Source: Isoetes taiwanensis (Eukaryota; Streptophyta; Lycopodiopsida; Isoetales; Isoetaceae). From it: a stretch of DNA of 64,000 nt. The position numbers and the translations under genes are program-made. Position 1 is the stretch's first letter. Every line of letters begins with the position of its first letter. The notes under the pieces were generated by a model. That model saw only the letters and a program-made list of their open reading frames with translations, did not search any database and had not been told where the DNA came from. Shown here piece after piece: positions 18,990-29,960 of this stretch. Location: positions 9,685,077 through 9,749,076 of the forward strand of contig JAJEKV010000039.1 in assembly GCA_021234155.1 (NCBI GenBank), in the 5' to 3' direction.

Positions 18990-21900
18990 TTTTTTCAAGG
19001 AAGCTTGTTGCAGCGTTTCATTCAATCTCATTGCTAGCCCACATGTGCCAGTAGTCTTGGGTCTTCCTTGGCTCGACTTGCATAATCCACAGATTGATTG
19101 ACGCTCTAGATCTTTTCGATTTGCTGGTGCTAGCCCTAGTTCCAGTTCATCTACAGTTCATGCCTCTGCACCAACATCTACTTCAGTCCTGCAGTATCGT
19201 GGGCTCCTGATTCCATCCTTGCTGTTCCTGCTTCTGCTCCAAGTCCTGATTCGGCTCTTCTCTCTGCTCCAGATCATATCTCAAATTCTGCTCCAGTTCT
19301 TACTCTAGTTCCTGCCCTAGTTCCTGTTCTAGTTGCTCCTGCTCCTGCTCCTGCAGAAGTTTCTTCACGCCCTCAGCTCCGTATCTCGAAGATCTTCACA
19401 AGTTTATCAGATCTGGTAGGCAAGATCCCAGTTCAGCATTTGCAATCCAAGTTCATCCTTCGGTTTGCTCTGCTTCAGTAATGCCTGCTCCTATCCTTCA
19501 TGATAAGTACAAGGACCTTGGCGATGTTTTTGATAAGGTCAAAACCAATAAGCTTCTGGAGCATCGTCCCTATGACTGCCCCATTGATCTTCAGCTAGGA
19601 ACAACCCCGCCATATAACCCTATCTATGGCTTGTCGCCATTAGAATTGGAGACCTTGCGGACCTATATTAAGGAGAATCTTAAGACTGGATTTATCTGAC
19701 ATTCTCAGTCACCTATAGGAGCTGCTATCTTCTTTGTTTCCAAGAAAGATGGTTCTTTGCAGTTGGTTGTGGACTATCGCGGCCTTAACAAGATCACTTT
19801 GCGTAATTGGTATCCTCTCTCTCTGATTCCAGAGTTACTTAGCGACTACAAGGTGCACGATACTTTACCAAAATCAATCTTCGAGGTGCCTATAATCTTA
19901 TCCGGATCAGGGAAGGTGATGAGTGAAAGATAGCCTTTCGAACTCGGTATAGTCATTTCGAGTATATTGTCATGCCTTTCGGCCTTACCAATGCTCCAAT
20001 GTTTTTCGGGAGTTTTTAGATCTCTTTGTGATCATCTATCTGGATGATATTTTGGTTTAGTCGAAGACTTTGGCAGAGTATGAAGAACATGTTTGGAAGG
20101 TCCTTCAGAAGTTGCAGGAACATGGACTTTATGCCAAGCTGGAGAAGTGTCAATTCGAGCAGGATAATGTTGAGTTTCTTGGCTAGCGCATCACACTTCA
20201 GGGTGTTTCCATGGATCTAGAGAAGGTCAGCATAGTTCTTGATTGGAACTTCCTCAGTTAAAGATGTACAGTGCTTCTTGGGATTTGCCAATTTTTATCG
20301 CCGCTTCATCAAGAACTATTCGGAGATTGTATTGCCTTTGACATGTCTCACCAGGAAGGATGTCCCTTTCGAGTGGACGATTGAAGCAGAATCAGCATTC
20401 ATCACTTTGAAGTATGCCTTTATAGCAGCACCTGTTCTTGCACACCTGGATCCTTCGCGTCCCTATATTCTCGAAGCTAATGCATCAGATTTTGCTCTTG
20501 GCAGCCAACTATCCTATTTATGATAAGGAACTTTTGGCAATCATTGACTCTTTTCAGGAGTGGCGATGATTTCTTGAAGGTTCTTCTCATAAAGTGACTG
20601 TGTATACAGATCATTGCAACCTGGAATATTAGTCTGCTCAAGTTCTTAATCGTCCCTATCCCATTTTGATTTCATCATCAAATTTTGGCCTGGCATAGTT
20701 CAAGGGAAACCAGCTCTTTCTCTTCTATTTCGAACCTAGGGGGGAAGCCAGCATTTGATCAACAATCATAGATTATTCTAGGATCTGATCATTTCCAGCT
20801 TATGGCCATCACCTTGTTCGAGAGGCCTCATGATATATCCTTGTTGGAGTCTGTTCGCGCATCTCTTCTTTTTTATCCTTTTGGCGCAGGATATATTTTC
20901 ACATCTTGGCTCAACATCGTCTTCCCGGCAAATGCAGTTGGACTATGATCATTTTGAGGCTCAAGATGCACTTCTGTTTCGTAATGGACTTCTGTATATT
21001 CCGGATGTGCTCCCCTACTTCAAGTTCTGTAGTCTTGTCATGATTCTCCTCTCACCTGCCATTTTGGGATTGCCAAGACTCTGGAACTCATTGCTCGAGA
21101 TTAGGTGGCCAGGTCTTCGCCGCACTATTGAGACCTTTCTATGCTCATGTGATATTTGCTGTCGTGCAAAAGCTCCCAAGCACCGTCCACATGGCCTGCT
21201 TCAACCTTTACCAGTTCCAGCCAGTCCTTGGAAGAGCATTTCTGGATTTCATTGTCGAGCTTCCATCCTTCCAGGGCCATGACACCATCCTTGTTGTCAT
21301 TGACCGTTTTTCCAAAATGGCGCATTTTATTCCTTGCAGCACTTCTAGCTCTAGTGAAGTCACGACTGTTCTCTTGCATCGAGAGATAATTCAATTCCAT
21401 GGCTTACCAGATACCATTGTCAGTGACTGCAGCCCCCAGTTTGTTGCTGGTTTTTGGAAGCGTCTTTTGCATCTCTTGCATGTGGAATGTTCGCTCTCTT
21501 CCAGACATCACCCAGAGACCAACGAGCAAGTGGAGCGCACTAATCAAACACTTGAGCAGTATTTGCGATGCCTCATCAATTATCAGCAGGGTGACTAGGT
21601 TGATTGGCTACCCCTGGCAGAATTTGCTTACAATGATTCTGTCCATGCTTCCACAGACCGGATACCATTCTTTATTAATTTCGGGATGCATCCCCAGTGG
21701 TCTCTCATTGCTCCTAGATACAACTCAGTCAAACCTAGTACCAAGGACAGGCTCGAGAAGCTCTGCATGCTCCGGGATGACCTTCAACATTATCTCCTCC
21801 AGGCCCAAGCACCTTATCATTAACATGCAGATCAGCACCGCCAAGATGCTCCTCTTTTTGCAGTTGCTGATCTTGTTAGGCTCTTGCATCGGGATTTGCC

Positions 21901-22330
21901 AATAGCTCGTCCTTGTAACAAGCTCGACTACCGGCGCTTGGGTCCCTATCAGATCGTTGAACGAGTTGGTGATGCTGCTTTCCGTCTGGAGCTTCCGCCG
22001 TCAGTTCGACTTCACCTAGTGTTCCATTTGTCTTTTTTGGAATATTATATGGCGATTCCATTTCTAGATCGAATACCTCCACTGCCATCACCAGTAGAAA
22101 TTAAGAATCATGAGGAGTTCGAGGTTTGAGAGATTCTGGACTCCAAATTTCTTCGTCGGCGATTGCATTACTTGGTCGATTGGGAAGGATACTCACCAAG
22201 TGATAGAGCATGGGAGCCTGCGGAGAATCTGACTAATGCTCCTGATAAAATTGCGGAGTTTCACCAACGTTACCTGGATAAACCAAGTTTGAGTACTCTG
22301 GCCCAGCTCCGAGGACGCTGTCATAGGAAG
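18990..22330 (+). pseudogene. Ty3/gypsy pol pseudogene (PR-RT-RH-INT-chromodomain)
   Basis: Landmarks in order: the protease end 'VPVVLGLPWLDLHNPQID' followed by TGA for Trp (19042-19101); RT '[11 protein letters not shown]' (19768) and the catalytic 'YLDDIL' (about 20037), followed by an in-frame TAG; the RT/RNase H link 'FLGFANFYRRFIKNYSE' (20275); RNase H 'YTDHCNLEY'; the integrase zinc finger 'CDICCRAKAPKHRPHG' (21148); the core 'DRFSKMAHFIP' (21301); 'NEQVERTNQTLEQYLRCL'; then the chromodomain near 22120-22290. Parts of RT, RNase H and the HH half of the zinc finger are deleted or frameshifted. It cannot encode a working polyprotein. Such elements copy through RNA and insert by integrase. 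Confidence 0.9.
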
Positions 22331-22337
22331 GGAATGG

Positions 22338-23105
22338 CGTGACGACCATACGGATATTCATATCATACGAATATTATATTCGTATATACAAAAGATGGTC
22401 GTCACATGGATGCAAAAGGATAGAACTTGGAAGCCTGCCAAGAATCTGACTAATGCTCCTGATAAAATTGCGGAGTTTCACCGACGTTACCCGGATAAGC
22501 CAAGTTTGAGTACTCCGGCTCCAACTTCGAGGACTCGTCGCCGTCGTAGAGGGGAATGGTGTGACGACTATATGGATATTTGTATCATATGAACATTATA
22601 CTCGTATATACAAAAGATGGTCGTACACAGATGTAAGAGGGTAGCTGCACAAAACAGGGTTTGAACTTACAACCTTCTAGTTGCAAGCCATACATCTTTG
22701 CGGAGTGCGCTACCAATACTTGTTGAAGACACACATCTTTCTTATATGCGAAGCTATTTCCACGAGATTCTAGAATATTCTAGAACCTACACGCACGCGC
22801 GACACTTAAGGTGATCTCATGCATTGGAGTGGCACGATCCTGACCATTGGCCTAGATATATATAAGGAGGCACCTCCTTCTTGTCAAAACATTCTGGTTC
22901 AATGCCAGTCTTGAGTCTTCTAGGCGTCTGTCTCGTGTTCCTGCTTGCCTTCGAGCCATTGTACTCTTGATTCTTGTCCATAGGGCCATTGTACTCTTGA
23001 TTCTTGTTCATATATTAGATTCTTCGTCGATCTTGGCGTATTTTCTTCGTATTTCTTGCATATTTTCCAAGTATTTTCCTTGTTTTTGCATAGGTTCATG
23101 ACAAG
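22338..23105 (+). repeat. 3' LTR of the gypsy element
   Basis: Begins TGTGACGACCAT just after the chromodomain frame, is interrupted by a duplicated ~215-bp tail unit, then shows an LTR-like organisation: a TATA box in GATATATATAAGG (22853-22865), a duplicated GCCATTGTACTCTTGATTCT (about 22955 and 22984), and a plausible end TTCATGACA near 23105. The right border is inferred, not proven by a target duplication. Confidence 0.55.
22641..22714 (-). repeat. tRNA-like module (A/B-box-like), right copy
   Basis: The minus strand reads GGTAGCGCACTCCGCAAAG, then a TTGCAAC/GTTGTAA stem with a six-base loop, then AGTTCAAACCC, matching a B box. Its left-hand homologue at 18847-18917 keeps the same layout, including compensating changes in the stem (TTGCAAT/GTTACAA). 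It could be a tRNA-derived SINE head captured in the LTR. Confidence 0.45.
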
Positions 23106-24230
23106 GAATGGCTCAAAGCTTACAATTTAATCCGCATAAAAATAAGATAAGACTTAATGGGAAGTATTCAATTAGAGCACTGAAAAATTCGTTTGGTGCC
23201 AAACTATTGGATAATGCAACATTGGCGAATACTTCAGAGCTTGAAAAATTCCAATGGAGGCAGAATTTACTTTTACCTTTTCAAAGAAAAAGGTCGCAGA
23301 AGAAATTTTGTTGATTGAGTAAACACCATGCTCTATAACGAATTTCATTTTCCTCTGGAATTCTATTTTTTGTATCCGTCGATATAATCAAACGGGAAAA
23401 ACCTCATCCACCTGCAAAAGAAACCCACCTGGCTGTACCATTTATGGTCCATTAGACCAATTGTATCAAGCATATATCTCACTAGCCTTATTTATTTTGC
23501 CCCACGGAATACTACTATGGCTTTTTACCTGCAGCCTTATTATTTTTTGAAAAGTGTAAGTGGAAGTTCATGTAGGTTCAATTGGTCATAAATATCCCAT
23601 AAATTCTCAATTCTTTGCCCTTCAACCTTACCCTTAAATTATGCAAGATCACCTAATCAACTAATTTTATCATACGAGAATTATACAAGTAAACTATATG
23701 TGAAAGTTGAGATCAAAATTGATTAAGGTGATGCCATTATTGATTTTTAACTCTCAGCCATTTGGACCAATAATGAACTGGACATAGTGGTCTACCTTGA
23801 TTTTTTATGGTAAAATTTTCCATATTTTTCCTTGGTTTTTGTTGCATTGGTTTTATGATATGAGATATTATGAGAATGTGATTTTATAAAGTTCTTACCT
23901 TAAGGCACAAATCTAGGATAAACACGGAAGACATAATATAATTGATGCTACCAATTTTAGCACTATCCTTAAGATAATGAGGAATATATATTTACTCATA
24001 TCCCATCATTCAACTTGAGATTAACATAAAGATATTATTGAGTTTTTAATGGACCATGTACTAGTAATGGGCAGGTAAGAATTATTATTATTATTTTTTT
24101 AAATAACCATGTCTTTTGCTCTTTCCATGAGTTGTGTTTGCATTGTAAACTTTCATAATGTGATTCCTTGGAGGACAATCTAGAGTCATATGTAGCAATA
24201 TCATCCATTTGTATAAAGTCCCTCACAGCA
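23106..24230. other. Intergenic, no recognised gene
   Basis: AT-rich. The short plus-strand frame at 23108-23314 is lysine-rich but matches nothing I know. Confidence 0.5.
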
Positions 24231-24234
24231 CAGG

Positions 24235-24450
24235 GAAAGGACTCTGAACGCCTACTACAAGGGTTTTTCCTCCCATATGGGGGGTTTTTTCGTCCCAGTG
24301 GTAGGGACACATTGTACATGGTTTCTGTGGTTTTCTTTTGTGTTTGGATACTTTCCGATATATTGTATGTCTATAACCGTCTCATAGGCCAGTTGGCCTC
24401 CGTGGACGTTAAAATATACTTCCTTCCTTCCTTCCTTCCTTCCTTCCTAA
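24235..24450 (+). mobile_element. LINE/SINE-type 3' end with (TTCC)n tail
   Basis: Ends in a 14-nt hairpin AGGCC-AGTT-GGCCT (24386-24399), then CCGTGGACGTTAAAATATAC and a (TTCC)n tail (24420-24447). The preceding GTCTCATAGGCC is shared with the 3' end of the LINE at 48.25 kb, and GGACGTTAAAA with the element at 8.1 kb. Coding sequence is not recognisable upstream, so this is a heavily 5'-truncated copy or a SINE using the same tail. A small hairpin (CTCCCATATGGGGGG) lies near 24270. Confidence 0.65.
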
Positions 24451-25678
24451 AATTCAAATTAAAAGTAAAAGTCAAAACAACAAATTCAAACCCAACAATC
24501 ATTTTTTCTAGGGCGGAGGACCTCGGGAACTACTTTTATGCCAAATTTGATTTCAAAATTCATTTTCTTCCAAAAGTTGTTGTCTTTACATCACAACTGC
24601 TTTCTGGGAACCATTACCAGAAGACAATTTTGACCCTATCATGTTTGAATGGTTTTATCTTCTTTCACAAACTTCGGATAAATACGCGCTTTCTTGTGTC
24701 TTTCTCTATAGACTAGCAATTAGGAGCTCTTGTAAGTACCAAACAAGTTGCAAAGTTGGTCTTTGGGCAAAGTCTATTCATGAAAGCTAAAGAATGGCCA
24801 TAATTTGGAGGCCTCTCAATTCATCATGTCTTGTAGTCTTCACTCACATTAATTAATATTGTAAGTGATTTGAAAAAGTACTATGTGACATCTCAACAAT
24901 TGGAAGGAGGATACCTTGGCTTTGAATATGTATTATGTGCATCTCAATAAACTCTATATGTATATATTTGAAGGAGGATAGCTTTACTTTGAAAAGTACT
25001 GTGTGACATCTTAACAATCTCTTTGTATATTCGAAGGATTGATTCTTGCATAATAGTTTGTAATACATAAGAAGAAGAAAAAGAGGCAATTTTACGCCAT
25101 GATAATAGTCGTTGGATCGTTGGTATCATTCCTGTTATGCCACATGCCCCATCTCTACATCACAAAATAGAACTTGGGGTGCAGATTTTGATTAACCAGT
25201 AGAAACTTTTTGAAAATAGATAAATAGTTGACGATTGCTCGCTGGGAGAAACGACAGAAGAGATCCTGTAGCCTGAGATTCCCACAGCCTGACGATGGAG
25301 TTGCATATGCAGATGGAAAGAAGCATTTTTGTGGGCAAAAATACCAAAAGCAAGGTAAAGTACCAAGAGCAGAGCAATATTTTGCTCGATCAAGCTCGTT
25401 ATTTTTTTGCTGCAATCTCGCAGGAGACCTCTAAATCTAAACATGAAGCTAAACTCAAAGACAGATCTAGCTCCCCAGCATCTACATTGTGGGGAAACAA
25501 AAGTCAATTCCCCATTTTGCCACATCAAGACCCCCGCTCCCAGCTATTGCCAGTCACCGGGCCCCTCTTGTTGTGGCAAAATGGAAACTTCTGTTCTCCC
25601 ATACAAATGCATACCAATCTACTATTGGACCTCCACCTTTGAAAGATGGAGTAAAAAACTTAAATTGCATAAACCAAT
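24451..25678. other. Intergenic, no recognised gene
   Basis: Overlapping frames on both strands at 25160-25690 reach about 120 codons but show no motif. They overlap each other almost fully and look fortuitous. Confidence 0.5.
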
Positions 25679-25843
25679 GTAACAGACTTTAAGCTTTGCC
25701 ATTGTCATTCATTGGTGACTTATAGCTTTGCATTACAATATTGTGACTAGTGCTTTGACATTAGCCATAGAGGATAAAATATGGACAAAGGCAGCTCCAG
25801 TAGATAATTGCCATTGGCAAGGGTGTGGAGTCGGAAGAAACAA
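25679..25843 (+). repeat. ~160-bp direct repeat, copy 2 (downstream of the P450)
   Basis: About 96% identical to 17979-18137. It continues rightward without a break into the P450 3' flank (AAAATTTAGGCAAGGG...), which copy 1 lacks. Confidence 0.85.
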
Positions 25844-26035
25844 AATTTAGGCAAGGGAAGGGGATAAACTAGCTTACAAACAACAAAATTAATGGAGCCA
25901 TATATGTGGTCTCAAAATGTTTGATGAGACGACGGCATCAGGAACGTAGGATGAAGAACTCCAGGGATGGGAGTTCTCAGAGCCTAAATGCACTAATGTA
26001 TGAAAACCTACATTAGTGCATGATTATATACACTA

Positions 26036-26056
26036 GTAGATAGATAGATAGATAGA
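26036..26056. repeat. (TAGA)n microsatellite abutting the P450 stop codon
   Basis: Five TAGA units lie immediately 3' of the TAA stop of the minus-strand P450 gene, in its 3' UTR. Confidence 0.85.
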
Positions 26057-27802
26057 TTAGTGCAAGATTCTAGGCTTGACGAGTGCAGAGATAGGAGTTC
26101 TCATACATTGCACAATCCCAAACTCCTCGACCATGTCCACATCTGCTGGCTTTTTACCATCTGGAATTACCAGCTCAAATTTCTGGAGCAATTTGGCAAG
26201 GATTAGGGTAGAGCTGAGGACGGCCATTTTCGCACCAGGGCAGATCCGGCGACCGGCTCCGAAGGGCAGAAGGCGAAAATCAAACCCTCTCATATCAACG
26301 TCTTCCTTCTGGAATCTCTCGGGCATGAACTCTTCAGGTTTTTCCCAGTTGGCCGGATCTCTGTTGATGGCATACACATTCACATGAACTGCCGTGTTCG
26401 CAGGTATGTCAAATCCGGCAATGCTGCAGTCTTGGGTGCTGTAGTGTGGCAGCATCATGGCCGTTGGTGGATGCAGACGTAGGGCTTCCTTGTACACCCA
26501 GTTCAAATACGTTAGCTTCTCAAGGTCTTCTTCTTCCACCTCTCTTTCCTTTCCAACTACTCTGTCTATCTCTTCTTGCACTTTTGCTTGTATTTCTGGA
26601 TGCATCATAAGCTCGGCTATGGTCCATTCTGTGCTCCCTGCTATCGTGTCTGTCCCTGCTGCCATCATATTCTGTACAGTAAAATTAACATATATTAGTT
26701 TAATCCAAGAAATACAAAAGAATTCGATTCAAACTTCAAAATCAAACCTAACTATTATGCATATTCAGTTCAAACTTCAAAATCAAACCTAAGTATTATG
26801 CATAGCACGCCTAACTATCATGGCATCTCATGTTTCACAAAAGAAACAATTTTACTTTCAGAATCAGACCTACATACATACCCATATCATGTTCCCTACA
26901 GTCGGATCGTCGATCTGGTTCGTCTTGTTCAGCTTCAGCAGTGTTTCTACAAAGGACTCTTCGGATGTGCCTTCCTTCTCCTTCCGCCTGTAATCTGCCA
27001 GAATTTTCTGGCTTATCCTATCCATGGTCCCTTTATACTCTCTGATACTCTTTGCGTAACCCTTGAGGTCTAGCATACGAAGTAATGGAATAAAATCACC
27101 CAAATTAAACAGGTTTCCAATTCTAAGTGTATCCGAAACAACTTGCTTGATTTCCTGGGCTTCAATCTTGTTGCCGGAGTAATTGCTGCCCATAACCATT
27201 CTGGACATGTTGTTCACCACAACATTCCATAAGTATTTTCTCATAACAACTGGGGTAGAATTCTGAGCAGGAATTGTGAGGTCCTGGATAAGCTTGGCAA
27301 TATTAGCATCTCTGGATTGCTTGAACCTTTTGAGACTATTTGCAGAAAGCAGCTCTGTATTCACAAGCTTTCTATTTTCCTGCCATTGGTGGCCCAAAGG
27401 GCTCCATACCATATCAACCCCTGAAGAAATCATGATTCCAGAGAACACAGTTGGAGGTCGAGAAGCCAAAACATTATCATGAGTTTTTAGAACTTCCTTG
27501 GCCAACTTGGAGTTAGAAATAATTACATTTGGCAAGCTTCCAAGCTTGACAGTCATAATTGGCCCATATATTTTGGCCAAATCGTTCATAGATTTATAAA
27601 CAGGAGGCTTGAGGCTGAATAACGATCCAAAAAGAGGGAGCCCAAGAGGGCCAGGAGGCATTCTATACTTCTTTCTTCGGACAAGAAAGAGGAAAATAAT
27701 TGCTGCAGGAATAATCCATGAAAGGACAAGCTTGAAAGCAGAGCTAAGATGTAAAAGAGCCATGGCGAAAATGATCAGATCAGACTTACTTGTTTCACTC
27801 AC
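26057..27802 (-). CDS. Cytochrome P450, CYP71 clan, two exons
   Basis: Exon 1 is 27802-26882 and exon 2 is 26671-26057, joined across a 210-bp intron (donor GGGTATGT, acceptor TGTACAG, phase 0). This gives 511 residues, the usual length for plant microsomal P450s. Order: hydrophobic anchor (about residues 14-43), 'RMPPGPLGLPLFGSL' hinge, I-helix 'MMAAGTDTIAGSTEW' starting exon 2, K-helix 'KEALRLHPP', 'EEFMPERF', and haem loop 'LPFGAGRRICPGA' with the Cys ligand. The protein would be ER-bound and use P450 reductase for an NADPH-dependent monooxygenation. 'VDMRGFDFRLLPFGAGRRIC' and 'CMRTPISALVKPR' recall CYP98 (hydroxycinnamoyl-ester 3'-hydroxylase), but other CYP71-clan families share much of this, so the substrate is not assigned. 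No stop or frameshift is seen. Residue 14 (ATG 27763) is an alternative start that better fits the TATA position. Confidence 0.92.
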
Positions 27803-27833
27803 TTAATTGCTCAAAGCCTGTTGTTATGGTGGA

Positions 27834-27842
27834 TATTTATAT
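27834..27842 (-). promoter_or_regulatory. TATA box of the P450 gene
   Basis: The minus strand reads GATATAAATATCC, about 32-40 bp upstream of the first ATG (27802). With a start site ~30 bp below the TATA box, the leader to the first ATG would be only ~10 nt, but ~50 nt to the in-frame ATG at 27763. Translation may therefore begin at residue 14. Confidence 0.6.
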
Positions 27843-29334
27843 CAGAACCATATATCGACAAACACGGTTTGGAAGGAGAGCAGAAGATCACGAAGAATCA
27901 AAAAGCTTGAAAAAGTCTTCTGGAAGAAGGTCATTACCGGATAGATAAGTATTAAGTTCGGGTATGGCTTGATGGGCAGAACGGACACATAAAATTGAAC
28001 AGGTCAGAAGAATTTCTGGCCGAGCTACACCTGATTATGCAAGTGTCTATTCCTATCTGTATAATCAGGGCAAGATTTTTGGCCAACTCGGCTATGGGCA
28101 TAATCTGCGAAACCCACCTGTTAAGGACGAAAAAAGAAGGTTTTGAAAGAGTCCAACCATAAATCAAAGGCTTGAGAAAGTCCAACGATCATGTGATCTT
28201 CTCGTATGCTGGAACTTGGAAGGGTTTGGCATCATATTCCGCGGGCAAGTGGTTGACATATGAACAAGGCCATTGACTTTGCCATTTGATAAACAAATTG
28301 CCCACTGGGTATGCAAATATAGCCTTTCATTTTCTTGCAAGGAGACTTTGGTGCACTACAATCTTAAAAGCTCCATTTCTATAGAATTGGGCCATCCATC
28401 TCTATGGGTCAAACCATCCAATACGCAATCTACTCCATGCTTACGTTTCATTACTTACTTTAATGTGTGCATGCTTGTGTGCATGGCGTCACGTATTCTA
28501 GATTAATTCTGAAGGAGTGCAATGCCGTCACGTATTCTAGGTTGATTCTGCAGTAAAACTTAGTAATCATGTGCCCTGCATTGCCGTGCATAAATAACAT
28601 GATTGTGAACTTATATGGGTCTTTGTATTGACTTAAACTTGATTTTCGCTTGCTGCTTGCTGATGACAAAACAACTTGATACCCTTCTAGTAGGTGCAAT
28701 ATCTACATTGCCTTGATGTTGCTAGATGTTGTTACCAAAAATATGTGGTCAAGTTTCTGCCTAGAAGCTACTTTATAACTAGTAAGTAACTTGTCATTCT
28801 TGTGTAGTTTCGTGTCACCAGAAACTTATTGGCCAAGTTCCATTTGCCTTGGGGTTGGGTATGTTATTTCCTATGGTGATGCTTTGTGTCCCCCAAGTTT
28901 ACTAAGCCTTAAGTAGTGATGCTTGGTGGTCCCCTAGTTGATTCTTCACAGTTGCATGTTGTGGAGATAAGTTTTTCCATAGTCTAGCATATCGAGCACT
29001 ATGTATTCTGGTCTAACCTATTGGTCTAACCTATTTATATTAGACAAATGATTTAGAGTTTGATTTTCGTGAAATTGAATTGATTGTGCCCTAGACAACT
29101 TCAAGATGATTGCACTTTATATTGAACCAAAACCAAATTCTCATTTTAGGTGCATGCACAAACAATATGGTGGGACAACACGTGCGCATTCACTTGAACC
29201 AAACCACCTCAAATGATTGCAATTTGTACCAAACCAATTTTTTTTATTTTAAAGAAATGATGCACACCGTATGGTGAGACTTGTGCTCATTCCACTTCAA
29301 CCCCAAGTGGATTTTGAGCCTAGGTTGTACTTTT
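27843..29334. other. P450 upstream region and intergenic DNA
   Basis: No gene is recognised. Two direct repeats near 28137-28190 (GAAAGAGTCCAAC / GAGAAAGTCCAAC) lie about 300-350 bp upstream of the P450 TATA box and could be regulatory. This is not supported further. Confidence 0.4.
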
Positions 29335-29342
29335 ACACCACC
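29335..29342 (+). repeat. 8-bp target site duplication, left copy
   Basis: ACACCACC, identical to 29953-29960. Confidence 0.9.
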
Positions 29343-29952
29343 CAGTGTTCAAAAGGATCGGAAGATAGATCCTTCAGATCCTGAGGATCGAAAGGATCTA
29401 AAGGATCGAAAGATCGATCGTTTTAGATCCTTTTCAGATCCTTTTAGAAATAATAAAATTTAATATATATTTAAAATAAATTTCTGGAATTTTAGAGTGC
29501 TTCCATAGCTTATTTTCCACCTTCGGCATTCTGAATCTGATCTCTCTCACCCCTGACCCCTCTGATCTGACTGAATCTAACCTCTGAATCTGATCTCACC
29601 TCTCACTCTGAATATCTCTGAATCTCACCTCTGAATCTGACCTCTTCACCTCTGAAACCTCAACCTCAACCTCTGAAACTAACACCTCAACCTCTGAAAC
29701 TAAAACCTCTGATTCGGCAGGTCACAGCAGGTCGGAACTCACCTCTGATTCGGCACTCAACAGCAGCAGGTGCAGGTCGGAACAACAGTCGACAGTCGAG
29801 CGGAGCTGTCGGCGCCAAAGAAGACCCTAACCTAACGAAAAGTTTTTTTTTTTAATTTATGTGGAAGGATCGTACGATAGATCCGGGATCGATCCTGCTG
29901 AAAAGGATCTAAAGGATCTAATGTTTAGATCCTGAGGATCTAACGAACACTG
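29343..29952. mobile_element. 610-bp hAT-type non-autonomous element
   Basis: Begins CAGTGTTC and ends GAACACTG, with an exact 8-bp duplication ACACCACC on each side. These are hallmarks of the hAT superfamily. Both subterminal regions are packed with GGATC/GATCC words (AGGATCTAAAGGATC, CAGATCCTGAGGATC) in inverted arrangement. The interior (about 29520-29760) is an irregular array of CTCTGAATCTGA(C/T)CT. No transposase frame exists, so a hAT transposase acting in trans is inferred. Confidence 0.9.
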
Positions 29953-29960
29953 ACACCACC
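29953..29960 (+). repeat. 8-bp target site duplication, right copy
   Basis: ACACCACC, matching 29335-29342. Confidence 0.9.

Larger units (their letters stand above)
18138..23105 (+). mobile_element. Degenerate Ty3/gypsy chromovirus-type LTR retrotransposon, rearranged, gag missing
   Basis: The order along the plus strand is: an orphan chromodomain end plus LTR start (18138-18985); protease, RT, RNase H, integrase and chromodomain (about 18990-22340); then LTR sequence (22338 to about 23105). The protein domains read in the usual Ty3/gypsy order but with many stops, frameshifts and internal deletions. The 5' LTR breaks off near 18985 and the sequence jumps straight into the protease end, so the rest of the LTR, the primer-binding site and gag have been deleted. 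About 850 bp at the left (18138-18985) repeats 21890-22790. This suggests unequal recombination between copies. Confidence 0.85.

Noticed and set aside
22641-22714. Functional tRNA gene on the minus strand
   Set aside because: Has D-arm-like and T-arm-like words, but the acceptor stem and a normal anticodon arm cannot be assembled, and a diverged copy lies in the other LTR.
24168-24716. 182-codon plus-strand frame
   Set aside because: Crosses a LINE 3' end and its (TTCC)n tail; the Phe/Leu/Pro run is the microsatellite in translation.
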